The notes below the pieces were generated by a model, which was not told the DNA's origin, ran no database searches, and worked only from the letters and a program-made list of their open reading frames with translations. A stretch of 64,000 nucleotides of DNA from Tuctoria greenei. Lineage: Eukaryota; Streptophyta; Magnoliopsida; Poales; Poaceae. Below are positions 45,613 through 57,724 of the stretch, in pieces. The stretch's first letter is position 1. Every line of letters begins with the position of its first letter. Made by a program: the position numbers and the translations under genes. The DNA lies in contig JAYESD010000001.1 of NCBI GenBank assembly GCA_036927565.1, forward strand, positions 3,534,001 to 3,598,000, given 5' to 3'.

Positions 45613-46095
45613 TGTTAGAACTTTATTAGGATGACCACGGGTATTAGGAGTTGGTTACACCTGTAACCAACTCAATCTCCTCTTCCCCAAGTCCTGATCG
45701 GAGGACACCCAGCAAATTCTGTTGGGATGGCCCCCTCGGGCGTCCTCCCTCCCCTCAATATAAGTAAAGCTAATTGCCCTCAATTAGCCAACACAATTAG
45801 ACCCAAACCACCTTAGTTTAGAAGGAACTGATCTCCTTAGGAGGAAATTACGGGAAAGGCCACCCATCGTCCTACAACAGCTCGCCGGCGGTGCTACTCC
45901 AGTCGGTGGCAGTGTCTTGTTCCCTCCCGGCCTTCTCCATGGCCGCTACTTCCTCTACACCCGAAGGTATGTTCATCTAATCCCTAAACCCCAGTAGATT
46001 AGGCATTGTTTGGTACTTGTTTTGCTCTCTGCTCTTGCTAATTAGGCCAAACCCTAACCTCAATTAGGGCTAAGCATCATCATCAGAACACAACA
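45613..46095 (+). repeat. 3' LTR of the 38.7 kb copia
   Basis: 483 bp copy of 38749-39230, starting directly after the polypurine tract GGGGGGGAA and ending CACAACA. Confidence 0.92.
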
Positions 46096-46100
46096 GTTAC

Positions 46101-46478
46101 CTGGTGCTGCAGGCTGTGCTATCGCTTGAGGACTTTTGCCAGAGGTGACTCGTTGTCTCTTGATACCTGTTTCGCCTGACACGCCGTCTCTTGATACCTG
46201 TTTCGCCTGACACTCCGCAGCATCCAGGGTGAGCCTATCCTATTAAATTTGATGCACACTGCGAGTCAAAAATGTAAGATTACATTTACGCTGATGTCCT
46301 TTTTATACTATAGATGAACCTCGTTGCAGTTGAGAAAATGTTGAATTCTTATTTTACTATATCTGTTCGTTTTTCATATTGTACATGAAGCCTGTTTTAG
46401 TTGAACTAATAATGTTATACAACAGCTACACATGTTCTTTTTTGATAAAATATAGCTAATGATTTTCAACAGCTAAAA
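46101..46478. other. Spacer upstream of the FAR1-like fragment
   Basis: Contains a 30 bp tandem duplication at about 46156-46213 (GTCTCTTGATACCTG with TTTCGCCTGACAC, twice). Otherwise AT-rich and possibly the 5' region of the FAR1-like gene. No other gene. Confidence 0.5.
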
Positions 46479-47310
46479 ATGGATAACTGTCCAGAAGATA
46501 TCATACCCAAGATTGGAATGATATTTAACTCTGAACAAGCAGCATATGACTCCTACAATGCTTACGCCAGAAAGATAGATTTTAGTATTAGAAGAAATGG
46601 ATGCCACTATCTAGGAACCTCTTTTGTAAGAAAGACTAGAGCATTTTGTTGCTCTCGTAAAGGCATTCTACACATTATTCTTGGTACAATAAATTATTTT
46701 AGTCCAACCAATATTTAACCAATGTTTTACACTATCAGGTGCTCACCTGTTTGACAAAAAGATCAAATTCAAAAGATAAAAGTACATGTTATGTAAGATC
46801 AGAGACGAGATGTATGTGTCAAGCATCTATGAAGAAAAATCTTATAGATGGATCCTACACAATGTATCAATTTGTGTCCGAGCATAATCACATCGTTGCC
46901 ACTGCAGAACAAGTCTATCAATTAAGATCACAAAGAAAAATTGATGAAGCACAAATTTCAAAGATAGAAGTTGCAAAATCTATTGGTATTTGCACAAAAG
47001 CAGCTATTGATCTAATGGCTAAGGAAGCAGGTGGAATAGAAAATCTTGAATTCATTCGTGTAGATGTAAAGAACATATTATACACGAAAAGATCAGTAAA
47101 GGTGCACCAAGTGGATATTGGAGGTGTGTTAGAATATATGGAGAAAAAGACATCTGAAGATGCTAATTTTTTTCTATTCTATTCAAGTTGATGAGAATGG
47201 TTTAATTAGTAATATTTTTTTTGGGCAGATGCTAAAATGGTTGCGGACTATGAATCTTATGGAGATTTTTTTGGTTTTGACACAACATATAGAAAATTGA
47301 ATGATGGTCG
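46479..47310 (+). pseudogene. FAR1/FHY3 or MULE-transposase-like gene, truncated and frameshifted
   Basis: An N-terminal piece (46479-46660) reads GMIFNSEQAAYDSYNAYARK, the start of the FAR1 DNA-binding domain. An apparent intron follows, then 46739-47191 with TRCMCQASMKK...FVSEHNH (the conserved C and H zinc residues). Beyond a frameshift in the T-tract near 47170 the text continues as QVDENGLISNIFW...YGDFFGFDTTYR, the opening of the MULE transposase domain. It stops at about 47310, where LARD sequence begins. FAR1-family proteins are domesticated Mutator transposases acting as transcription factors. Because the catalytic part is missing and the frame is shifted, this is a dead fragment of either a host gene or a MULE. 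Confidence 0.85.
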
Positions 47311-47537
47311 TCACTCCCCTAAAAAGCTAACGTCCGTGGAAGGTTCAGCGTGTACAGCCTGATTAGCATGGTCTCGCACCCTAAGCGTGTAAACTTTGCC
47401 TCTCCAGCGCTAACAGCTGAGTACGGGGGGGGGGGGGGGGGGGGACGTCACACACTCCTGAGCAAGGTGATAACCATACCCCGAGTACCGTCACACTGAA
47501 TTACCTATGCACCGCAAGCCTGACTCAGGACCATTAG

Positions 47538-49137
47538 TGAAAGTCACCTAGAGGGGGGGATGAATAGGCAATAATACCTGAAATCACTTAATCAAACAAG
47601 ACTAAATTCCTATGGCCGGACTAGTCTGCACAGGGCCGGACTAGTCCGCTCAGCACAGGGTGGAAACCCTAAAACTTAATTTCTACAAGTTATTTGCGGA
47701 ATTAAATTTCACCAAAGATATGAGCAATGGGTAGTAAACTTGTGAAGCTCAGATTGTGAGGTTGAAACACTTAGATTGCAAGTTTATAATAATGATCAAA
47801 GTGTAAGGCAATATGAGCAAAGTGAACCTAATAGCAATACTAGTGATTACGAAAAGCGAAAGACAAGTGAAATGAGATTTATCTTGTGGTTCAGCTTCAC
47901 AAAGAAGCCTGCCTCCACGTTGAGAAGTCCACACAAGGACCGGGTATCACTTGAACCTTCTCTCACCAAGCCACCACGATGGTCGGCTTGATTTCCACTA
48001 TATCAATGGGTAATCACCAAGTTTGATGGGCTGCTCATAACTTGAGGCTCGCACAAATCAATACAACGAGGAGCACACGAAGCTCAACTCACACAAGCCA
48101 CACAATACAACACAATGTGCAAGAGATCAAACCGAGAGCCAAAGTGCGGTGATCTTTCTTTACTCTCCTCCCCAAACCCTAATCTCTTCAATATTTGCTC
48201 TTAGAGGGTTAGTAGGATGAGTAGAAGGCTTTGGAAGGCTCTAGGATGCTTGTGGCGGCGCTAGGGTTCAAGACTTTTTCAAATGAGCCTGGGGGTCCCC
48301 TTTTTATAGAGGTCTCGAGTCCCTTTTGCTTACATCAGCAAAGGGGCGGACTAGTTCGGCCCTATGAGACCATTGACCTCTGGTCAGTTCCCGACAACTG
48401 CCACACTGAGCAACGATCGTCACGCTACCCGCCAAATTTTCAAATTCAAATGGTAACTAGACAACGGACTAGTCCGGTCAACAATTGACTAGTCCGAAGT
48501 GGAACAGAACCACTTGGTCCGTTCCAAAATGGACTCTTCTAGGTTGGCCCGGACTAGTCCGGCCACAGGGGCGGACTAGTCCGGCCCCGTAGGGTTTCTC
48601 TCGGTTAATCTTACTAAGTCTCAAACGGACAAGTCCGTACCCAAACGGACAAGTCCGAACTACTCTAGAGAGCTTTAGTCCGTCCAAAAACAGACAAGTC
48701 CAGACTTCTCAGACTTAGCTCCAAATTCACTCAGATTCACTCTAGAGACGTTTGTTCCGTCTCAAAACGGACTTGACTGCCATGGCCGGACTAGTCTGGC
48801 CTTGAGGCCCGGACTAGTCCGGCCTCCTAGGGTTTTTCTCATTTTAGGCTTCTCACTTAGGTTTTTCTCTAAACCACCACTTTGAGCCCCTTGGTTTGAT
48901 CTCAATGCAGATGATACAACCACCCTCTCACATCATACGACTCATATAAGCTCAATACCATAGAAACCCTAATTTCTACACTTGAGTCTTTGACGCCAAT
49001 TTTTGCCTTTTCCTTTTTGAGGGTTTTCATGTCATTTCAATCCTTGTACCTGTGCTTAGGATCACTTTAGCTCATTAGTCTCTTAATTGTTGTCATCAAT
49101 CATTCAAAACCCACGGGGATGCCTAGATGCACTTTCA
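47538..49137 (-). repeat. 3' LTR of the Sirevirus
   Basis: 1600 bp. Contains many CGGACTAGTCCG / CGGACAAGTCCG units between 47625 and 48830. Differs from the other LTR by scattered substitutions and small indels, for example a missing palindrome unit near 48350 relative to 58535-58570. Confidence 0.93.
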
Positions 49138-49580
49138 ATCTCCCCCTTTTCGGTGAATTGATGACAACACATTAAGACTTCAACAATAAGGATAAGAATT
49201 TGTTTTCATAACATGTATTTGTATGAGTGACTCCCCCTCAATGTATGCATCATGAGTAAGAGAGATTGAGAGAGTTCTCACACATATACATGTTATGGTA
49301 GGGTGCCTAAGTGATGTATTCATAAAGTATGATAAGACAATGATTATGCAAAATAGACATTTAAATGAGACAACACATCACAAATTTAGGCAAGATACTA
49401 AATACATAGATTAAGTCTTACAATACAACTTGAAATGAGTTTTAAAACATAAGTCCAAACATAGATCAATACTCTCTCAAATTAATCTATCTTATCTCTC
49501 CCCCTTCATCTCACTCCCTATATCTCTCCCCTAGATCTAAGTGCCCATCCAAGCTATCTCCAAGCAACCTCTCCCCCTTT
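49138..49580 (-). other. Multiple polypurine tracts of the Sirevirus
   Basis: On the minus strand AAAAGGGGGAGAT touches the LTR (49150-49138). Further GGGGGAG-type tracts occur at about 49231-49240, 49495-49506, 49523-49532 and 49569-49580. Repeated polypurine tracts upstream of the 3' LTR are a described Sirevirus signature. The copy beside the LTR is the one expected to prime plus-strand synthesis. Confidence 0.75.
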
Positions 49581-49659
49581 GGCATCAAGACACCAAAAAG
49601 GAAAAGAAGAGAGGAAGGGACCTTAGGTATAATCATCGTTGGAGTCATCCTCGTCATTG

Positions 49660-51248
49660 TTGCCTTACCGCCCGCTGTCGCTCTCCGTGGCCTCCGGGTT
49701 AAGATGGTCATCATCATCATCAGTCGGGGCCGCGGTGGAAGTCCCAGCTTCTCCAAACTGAGCAAGCTCCTCAGCAGTGAACTACGGGGAAGAAGTAAGC
49801 TCACCATCGCTCTCCTCGGCGGGGGACATTGGAATGTCCAGCTTGTCGCACATTGCTTTGAGATACTTCTCATTGCGACGCTCCATGCGATGTTGCCGAA
49901 TTTCCGTCCTCTGGCAAGAGGAGAATAGAGCCTTGAAGCATTTGAAGAATCCGCTCCCGCATTGTGTCGAAGGCGGAGGTGGTGGAGGAGATGGCACAAA
50001 GCGAGAGGAAGAAGCGAGAGGATCCGCATTCTTCCTCCTAGGAGCAGACAGCTCCGGAGGAGGGAGTTGTGGTCGAAGCCTCCAGTGAATGATATATTTC
50101 TTGAATGTGAGACTGGAGATCTTATCGATCATGTACATAATGTACAGAGCGTATCCACATGATCGGTTGGGGGTGTGAGAGATGTTGAAGATGTCATCAA
50201 ATATATAGTCGACCACGTTGAAGCGGACATCTCCATCGATTAGCACCATCAAGTGCCTCAAGTTGCCTTGTATAATCCCCGCATCTCCATCATTGGGGGC
50301 AATGGTCTTTTTGAGGACCCGGTTGAGCACACTATAGAAGGGCTTGATGTTTCTGATGTGCTCAGCCTCATACTGTGCATGACTTGGATACATATACTCC
50401 AAGGTATCCTGATCAACTGGCTTCAGATTTGAGATGATGATTTCATTATCTAGTTGATCCTCCAAGTCAAGCAACTGAGCAAACTCCCAGTAGGTGGTAG
50501 ATTACTGCTCGCCATGGGTCATCTAGGTAATCTTCCTGTCCCCATCGGTGTGGAAGTATAAAGTGGAGTAGAACTGAATTATGACATCCACATTCCAGTC
50601 GTACTAGAAGGCCATGAACTTCTTCAAGTCGTGCCTCTCGACGACTTCGTTCATAGCATTGAAGGCTTGATGATCTTTCTGAGCCATGTAGTCCCAATCT
50701 ATCCACTGAGCATCTGTGACAGGGATCTGCTTGGTCATATAGATTTTCAAGTAGTAGTCACACTGGAAGCCACATCAGAAGCGGGGATCCACTATGCTCC
50801 TATCACGCTGATAAACATTGATCTTTCTCAACTTGCCTGCCTTCTCAGCCCCCTTGCCCTTAAATATGTTGGCGTCGAATGCAGCTGCACGGTTTGGGTT
50901 CCGTGCAGGAGAAGACATTCTCAAGGGGCCAATGGGTTGAGGGGCACCCTTCTTGGCCAAAATCACCCTCTTCGTGGGTGCAGTATCAACTGGGGCTTTG
51001 CCTTTATCTTTGGAGGTCTTCGCCCCCTGAGACTTGGCTTGCTCACCCAAGGTCACAAGTCGCTTCCGTTTTGGGGCTGCCTCGACGGCTGCAGAGTTGT
51101 GCTCCTCTCATTGCGTCTTCTTTGCCCCCTGAGAGGCAAAGTACGCAGCCGCCATCTCTTGATCCTCTCTTTGCTTCTGGCGGAAGAGAGCTTGCTTCTC
51201 CGCTTCGGTCTCGGAGTCGGAAGGAGGAACATATTCATTGTCCGACAT
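49660..51248 (-). pseudogene. Extra downstream (env-like position) ORF of the Sirevirus, broken
   Basis: Starts MSDNEYVPPSDSETEAEKQA at 51248, with a Lys/Arg-rich middle (APKRKRLVTLGEQAKSQGAK). An aromatic core (WIDWDYMAQKDHQAFNAMNE, YWEFAQLLDLEDQLDNEI) and an acidic tail near 49670 follow. In-frame stops occur near 51111, 50775, 50610, 50505 and 49784. The position between pol and the 3' LTR is where some Sireviruses carry an env-like gene. I see no convincing signal peptide or transmembrane segment, so 'env-like' refers to position only. Its function is unknown. Confidence 0.7.
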
Positions 51249-52145
51249 GGTTGCTGACAAGAGAAGCAAAGGAATGTGTATGAGTAAAGGAAGTTAAGGG
51301 GTAGAGGTAGAATTCACAAAACCAACCTAGGTTAGGGTTTTTCACTGTGTAACTCGGACTTGTCCGCACTAGGTTGGACTTGTCCGCCCTGTGGCCGGAC
51401 TAGTCCGGTTCACACAGCAAGAACCCTAATCTAGGGAAATTTTGCAAAAACTACGGATCCTACCACAAAAATGGATCTACATGATCACATTGATGTGTAC
51501 AACAACATTTGTGAAGAAGTTTCTATCAATGGACCCAAAAGAATTGAATTTCAAGGATTTTGGAGTTAGGTCAAGAATACCTCTTCAAATCTTCGATTTG
51601 ATGAAATGTGAGTGAGGAATCGGTCTCCGATGCTTGGGAAAAGGTTCCTAAGCACCTTAGGCCTTCAATCCACCGATTGGAATCAAGATTTGTTGGAGAA
51701 AATCAAAAATCGCCGTTTGGGAGACGGTTTTCGAGCGTTTTTGGAGAGAGAGTGTTTGAATGGAAGTGGAGAGGTCGAGCGCTCCCTGGGGAGGTTAAGT
51801 ACCCAAGGGTCGGACAAGTCCGGTCAGGGACCCAGACTTGTCCGGCCTCCGGACTGGGTCCAGACAACCTGAGCCACCAGACTAGTTCGGTCCACTAGAG
51901 TGGACTAGTACGGTCCTAAGACCTAAAACTCCTATATATTGAGTTTTAAGTGGAGATTTGATCCTTTTTGGACTATATTTCACAAAAGATCTTTGCAAAT
52001 ATGGTCAGTAAGCAATCAACAATCAAACTATGACCATGGTTCACAAGGATTCATTAATTTTAAAATAATTTGTAGAAAAATTGAGGAGGATGAGTTTTTC
52101 GCAAGCATGTGTGAATTTTGAATATAACAATCAGATGTGCAAGAC

Positions 52146-55100
52146 TTAAGGCACATTTCGAGAATCTAAGATATTTAGCTCACTCCTAAGTTCACAAAAC
52201 CTTTTCTCATCTAGGGGCTTGGTAAAGATATCGGTCAATTGTTTATCGGTTCTCACATGGGAAATTGCAATGTCTCCTTTGATGGAGTGATCTCTCAAGA
52301 AATGGTGGCGAATATTGATGTGCTTGGTCCTTGAGTATTCAACTGGATTGTGGGCTATTTTGATGGCACTCTCATTGTCATATAGGATAGGGATATGGTG
52401 CAAGTTTATGCCATAGTCCCTAAGAGTTTGTCGCATCCAAAGAAGTTGTGCACAACAACTTCCAGCGGCGACATACTCCGCTTCGGATGTGAAAAGTGCA
52501 ATGGAGTTTTCTTTCTTTGAGGACCAAGACACTAGAGATCTACCAAGGAATAGGCAAGTTCCCGATGTACTCTTCCTATCAACTTTTCACCCCACATAGT
52601 CCGCATCAGAATATCCAATGAGTTTAAACTTAGAGCCTTCGGGATACCAAAGTCCTAGATTTGGTGTGTGAACCAAATATCTAAGAATTCTCTTAACGGC
52701 AGTCAAATGACACACCTTAGGAGTGGCTTGAAATCTAGCACACATACACACACTAAGCATAATATCGGTCCTAGATGCACATAAGTATAGCAATAAGCCT
52801 ATCATGGAATGATATACCTTTTGCTCCACACTTGGACCATCTTCATTAAGATCGAGATGCCCGTTGGTTGCCATAGGAGTCTTGATGGGTTTGGCCTTGT
52901 CCATGTTAAACTTCTTGAGTATATCTTGTGTGTACTTGGTTTGACTAATGAACGTGCCTTCCTTGAGTTGCTTCACTTGAAAACCTAGAAAAAACTTCAA
53001 CTCCCCCATCATAGACATCTCAAATATTTTCATCATTATCTTGGAAAACTCATCAGAAAGAGCTTTTTTAGTAGAACCAAATATAATGTCGTCAACATAT
53101 ATTTGGCAAACAAACAAATCATCATTGAAATGCTTAGTGAATAGAGTATAGTCTGCCTTCCCAATTTTGAAACCATTTTGAGTTAGAAAGTCTCTAAGGC
53201 ACTCATACCAAGCTGGAGCTTGTTTGAGTCCATAGAGAGCCTTACACAATTTGTACACATGGTTTGGGAATTCTTCATCTTCAAATCCGGGGGGTTGCTC
53301 CACATATACCACTTCCTTGATTGGACCATTGAGGAATGCGCTCTTGACGTCCATTTGATATAGCTTAAAACCATGGTGAGTAGCAAAGGCAAGTAATATA
53401 CGAATTGATTCAAGCCTAGCTACGGGAGCAAAGGTTTCTTCGGAATCCAAACCTTCGACTTGTAAGTACCCTTTGGCCACAAGTCGTGCCTTGTTCCTTG
53501 TAACCACCCCGTGTTCATCTTTTTTGTTGCGGAACACCCATTTGGTGTCTACAACATTCGCATTAGGCCTCTTCACAAGCTCTCATACTTGATTTCTCTC
53601 GAAGTTGTTGAGCTCTTCTTGTATGGCCATCACCCAATATGGATCTCGTAGTGCTTCTTCAACCTTGTGGCGCTCCAAGGAAGAGACAAAAGAGTAATGT
53701 TCACAAAAGTTTGCAACACGATATCGAGTAGTTACCCCCTTGAAGATGTCTCCAAGTATATTGTCAACAGGATGATCCCGTTGGACGCTTTGATGCACTC
53801 TTGGGTGTGGCGCTTGAGGTCTTGATTCATCATCTTGGTCTTCCTCATACTCATTGTCTCCCCCTTGATTGATGCCTCCATTTTTATCTTCTTGGAGCGC
53901 ATCTTGGGGGAGTTGATCTTGATCATTTGAGGAAGAGCTTGCTTGATGTGTAGGATGGTCACTTGCATCTTGAGGTTGTTCTTGTGGTCGTATGTCTCCA
54001 AGTGCCATCCTTCATATCACCACTTGTGGAGCTTCTTCTTGATCTAGCACATCAAGATCAACTTGCTCCACTTGGGAGCCATTAGTCTCATCAAACACTA
54101 CGTCACGTGCTACTTCAACAATCCCGGAGGATTTGTTAAAGACACGATAAGCGTAAGTGTTTGAGTCATAGTCAAGAAAGAGACCCTCATCAGACTTAGA
54201 AGCAAACTTCGAAGTCCTAGGCTTCTTGTTAAGAATGTAGCATTTACTCCCAAAAACGTGAAAGTAAAAGATGTTGGGCTTGTTACCGGTTATGAGCTCA
54301 TATGACATCTTCTTAAGTATGTGGTGAAGGTACAACCAGTTTATGACATGGCAAGCAGTATTAGCCACTTCCGCCCAAAACCGCTCTGACGTATTGTACT
54401 CATCAAGCATGGTTCTTGACAAATCAATTAGAGTCCTATTCTTCCTCTCAGCCACCCCATTTTGTTGAGGGGAGTATAGAGCCGAGAACTCATGCTTGAT
54501 GCCTTCTTCATCCAAAAACTCTTCAACTTGAGTATTCTTGAATTCGGTGCCATTGTCACTCCTTATGGTCTTGATACTCAAGGAGAACTCATTTTTAGCT
54601 CTCTTCAAGTATCTCTTGAGGACACCTTGAGTCTCGCTCTTGTCATACAAAAAGAATATCCAAGTGAAATGTGAAAAGTCATCAACAATAACAAGACCAT
54701 ATTTGTTACCACTAATACTAATGTATGCGATTGGATCGAAAAGATCCATGTGTAGAAGCTCCAATGGTCTTGATGTTTTCATAATGTTCTTGGATGGATG
54801 TGGTGCTCCAACTTGCTTTCTGGCTTGACATGCGCTACACGGCCTATCCTTTTCAAACACAACATTCTTTAAACTACGGATGTGCTCGCCTTTAAGGATT
54901 TTTTGCAAATTCCTCATCCCAACATGGGCTAGCCTTCTATGTCAAAGCCATCCTATGTTAGTTTTTGCAATTAAGCATTTATCAAGTTGGGCTTTATCCA
55001 TAGAGAAATCCACAAGATAGAGTTTTCCCTTGAGTACACCCTTAAAGGCAATTGAGCTATTGCTTCTCCTTGTGACAGTCACACCCTCATTAGTGAATAA

Positions 55101-57642
55101 ACAATTATAACTTTTGTCACATAGTTGTGATATGTACAAGAGGTTATAATCAAGTGAATCAACATGTAAAACATTCGAAAGAGTATGATTAGGGGATATA
55201 GCAATTTTACTGGTGCCAAGGATTTTTCCTTGGCTATTGTCCCCAAAGTAGATTCCTTCAATTGGATATTCATTTATCTCATACTCCACAAACATCTTCC
55301 TCTCTTCAGTCATATGATTTGTGCATCCACTATCAAGAACTCACTTGGTTACACTAGAGGAGTATGCCTACAAGAAAGATTTAAGTCTTGACTTTAGGTA
55401 CCCAAGCGGTGTTGGGTCCTTTGATGTTAGTCAAGAGGCATTTGGGCACCCACACACAAGGTTTGAGACTCTTGCGGTGTGGCCCAACATACCTAGCATA
55501 TACCTTTCCAAACTTGTTCCTCAATAAAACATATGAAGCATCAAAATCATGGAACAATGGATGAGGTTCTTTCTTATACATTTTAGATGTAGTAGCAATG
55601 TTCCTTCCTTTATTGTTGTATGAGTCTCTTTTGACAAAACAATCAAGTCTTTGCCATTCTTGGGATTTTTCGCGTTTTGCCTCATCCCCTAGAGTAACCA
55701 AGACCATCCTTGATAAGGGGATGTCTTGTGTTGGTATATGCACTACGTGCATATGCCACCTTCTCCCTGTCAAAGATGCCACCCTTGGGTGCTTGATTGG
55801 TTTGTGTCAACTTTAGCTCATCTTTAAGCTTTATGATTAGGTTTGAGCATTTACAAGGTTGAGATGCTTCAGATTTAATATTTGTGGAAGGTGAGCTTGT
55901 AGAGGAAGAAGGTGCATTGACCTTGAGAGACTTCACTTGCGTCTCAAGGATCTTTATATCTTGTGTCAAACTAACAAGTTCATCCTTGAGCACAATTGTA
56001 GTGTTCTCAAGGTTTGAGCAAGTTTCCTTGCTCAAAGCGAGTTCACGCTCAAGTGCCTTGCTTCTTTCTCTTTCAAGGTCTAAGAGCTCCTCAACCTCTT
56101 GACATCTCTCCTTTTGTTGGATGAGCATGTCCTCTTGACGGTTGATGAGTTCTTTCTTCTCAAATACCTCTTCTGTTAACAATCTCAACCTCTTCAAGGT
56201 GCTTTTACTCATGTCTTTAAGCATATGTTCATTTTCACTACTGCTATCAAAGTCATCATGAGAAGAAATTGAAGAAGAGGATTTAGATTTAACCTTATTT
56301 CTTCCTTCCTTGGACATGAGACATGTTGGCCTTGAAGTCTCCAAGTTGGGGAAGAGCTTGTTCTCCGTTGTTGTCTTCTTCATAGCAATAGTTGCTATCT
56401 TCTCATCTTCATAGGAGGAGGATTCATCATTTGAATCCCACTCCTTTCCAAGGTGGACATGTCCGGATTGCTTCTTCTTCTTGAAGTACTTCTTTTCTTT
56501 GGACTTGCCTTCCTTCTTATTCTTGTTTTCTTCATGTGGACAATCCACAATGAAGTGGCCATATTCTGTGAAATTGTAGCAAGCCCTTTTTGATCTTGTC
56601 CTGGTTTTGTCTTTGCTTCTCCTTTCATTTCGGTAGCTCCCCCTCCTCCTTTTAAACATCCTCTTAAAGTTGTTGATGAAGAGAGCTTCTTCCTCATCGG
56701 TGTTAGGACTCTCTTCATCACTTCTTCCTTTTCTTGAGATTTTGAGGACGTTACTTTGAACGCAACATCCCTTTTCTTGGAGGAGGAAAGCTTTTGTAGA
56801 TCATTGTAGAACATCGCTTCTTGCTCCATCATCTCATGGTTGATGATTATCCTTAGCACTTCTTTGGGAGTCACCTTGTGGAAACCCGGACTTTCACAAA
56901 TTAGTGAGCAAAGAGTGACGTTTTGAGGCATGAATGCTCGAATCATCCTCTTTACCACTTCGTGGTCGGTCCATCGGGTGCTTCCATATGAACAACTCTT
57001 GTTGATGAAAATCTTGAAGCGGTCATACATATCTTGGGGAGATTCACCCTCCATGATGGTGAATCTTCCAAGCTCTCCTTCGATCATCTTAATCTTGGCC
57101 TCCCTAATGTCGTGATTGCCTTCGTGCGCCGTCTTGAGGGAATCCCAAATCTCCTTGGCAACCTCCAACCCTTCAATGTGGTTGAACTCCTCACGAGTCA
57201 ATGAGGAGGTAATCACTCCAATGGCTTGAGCATTGCGATGTAAAAGAATGGCTTGCTCCGGAGTGATGTCTTCCTCATTCTTCGGAAGATGAACACCTGT
57301 CATCACAATTTGCCACAAGCTAGGGTTTAAGGAAATGAGGTGCATCTTCATATTATGCTTCCACATAGAATAATAATTTCCGTCAAATTGAGGAGGTTTG
57401 CCAATGGGACTAGACAAATAATGGTTGCTCGCAGTAAGTTGCTCATAATTGTAAGGATACCGGGAGTAGTCTTGTGAACTACTCCCATTGTCGATGTCGA
57501 CTGGAGCAATTGGCTTGATCTCCTTCTTGGGCACGTTGAGCTTCTCACAAAGTCGTGATTTGAGCATCCGAACTTCTTCGTCGTCATTTGGATCATCTTG
57601 AAGAACATCGACGTTCTTCGTCTTGGTGTCATCGACGACCAC
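52146..57642 (-). pseudogene. Sirevirus gag-pol, interrupted
   Basis: Gag starts at 57642 (MVVDDTKTKNVDVLQ) with HYLSSPIGKPPQFDGNYYSMW and GELGRF. A frameshift near 56700 precedes the zinc knuckle, which reads CYNFTEYGHFIVDC; its second Cys has become Phe. A long coiled coil (56200-55900) follows. Pol has pre-integrase and integrase (HMDLFDPI, IVDDFSHFTW, IRSDNGTEFKN, QQNGVAERKNRT), RT with KWVFRNKKDEHG and catalytic YVDD (QIYVDDIIFGS, about 53105-53075), and RNase H ending near 52146. Breaks occur at about 55780, 55330, 54940, 54010, 53580 and 52560. Not functional, unlike the open gag of the left-edge relative. Confidence 0.93.
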
Positions 57643-57724
57643 CGGAACCTCTTTGTCACCCCCTTCTGGCCATTACTTCTTTGAGTTGTTAAACTCTTGA
57701 GGAGAAGCCTGCTCTGATACCAAT

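Larger units (their letters stand above)
38749..46095 (+). mobile_element. Complete but decayed Ty1/copia retrotransposon (7.3 kb)
   Basis: The LTRs are 482 and 483 bp and nearly identical (TGTTAGAAC...CACAACA). The internal region starts with TGGCGTCAGAGCC (PBS, Met-tRNA type with changes) and ends with the polypurine tract AAGGGGGGGAA (45602-45612). The flanks GTGAC (38744-38748) and GTTAC (46096-46100) match at 4 of 5. A long 1.9 kb leader precedes gag. Pol order is protease-integrase-RT-RNase H. Confidence 0.93.

Noticed and set aside
47749..48690. Short open frames inside Sirevirus LTRs (also 58228-58563)
   Set aside because: They lie wholly in LTR sequence, are not conserved between the two LTRs of the same element, and have no features.
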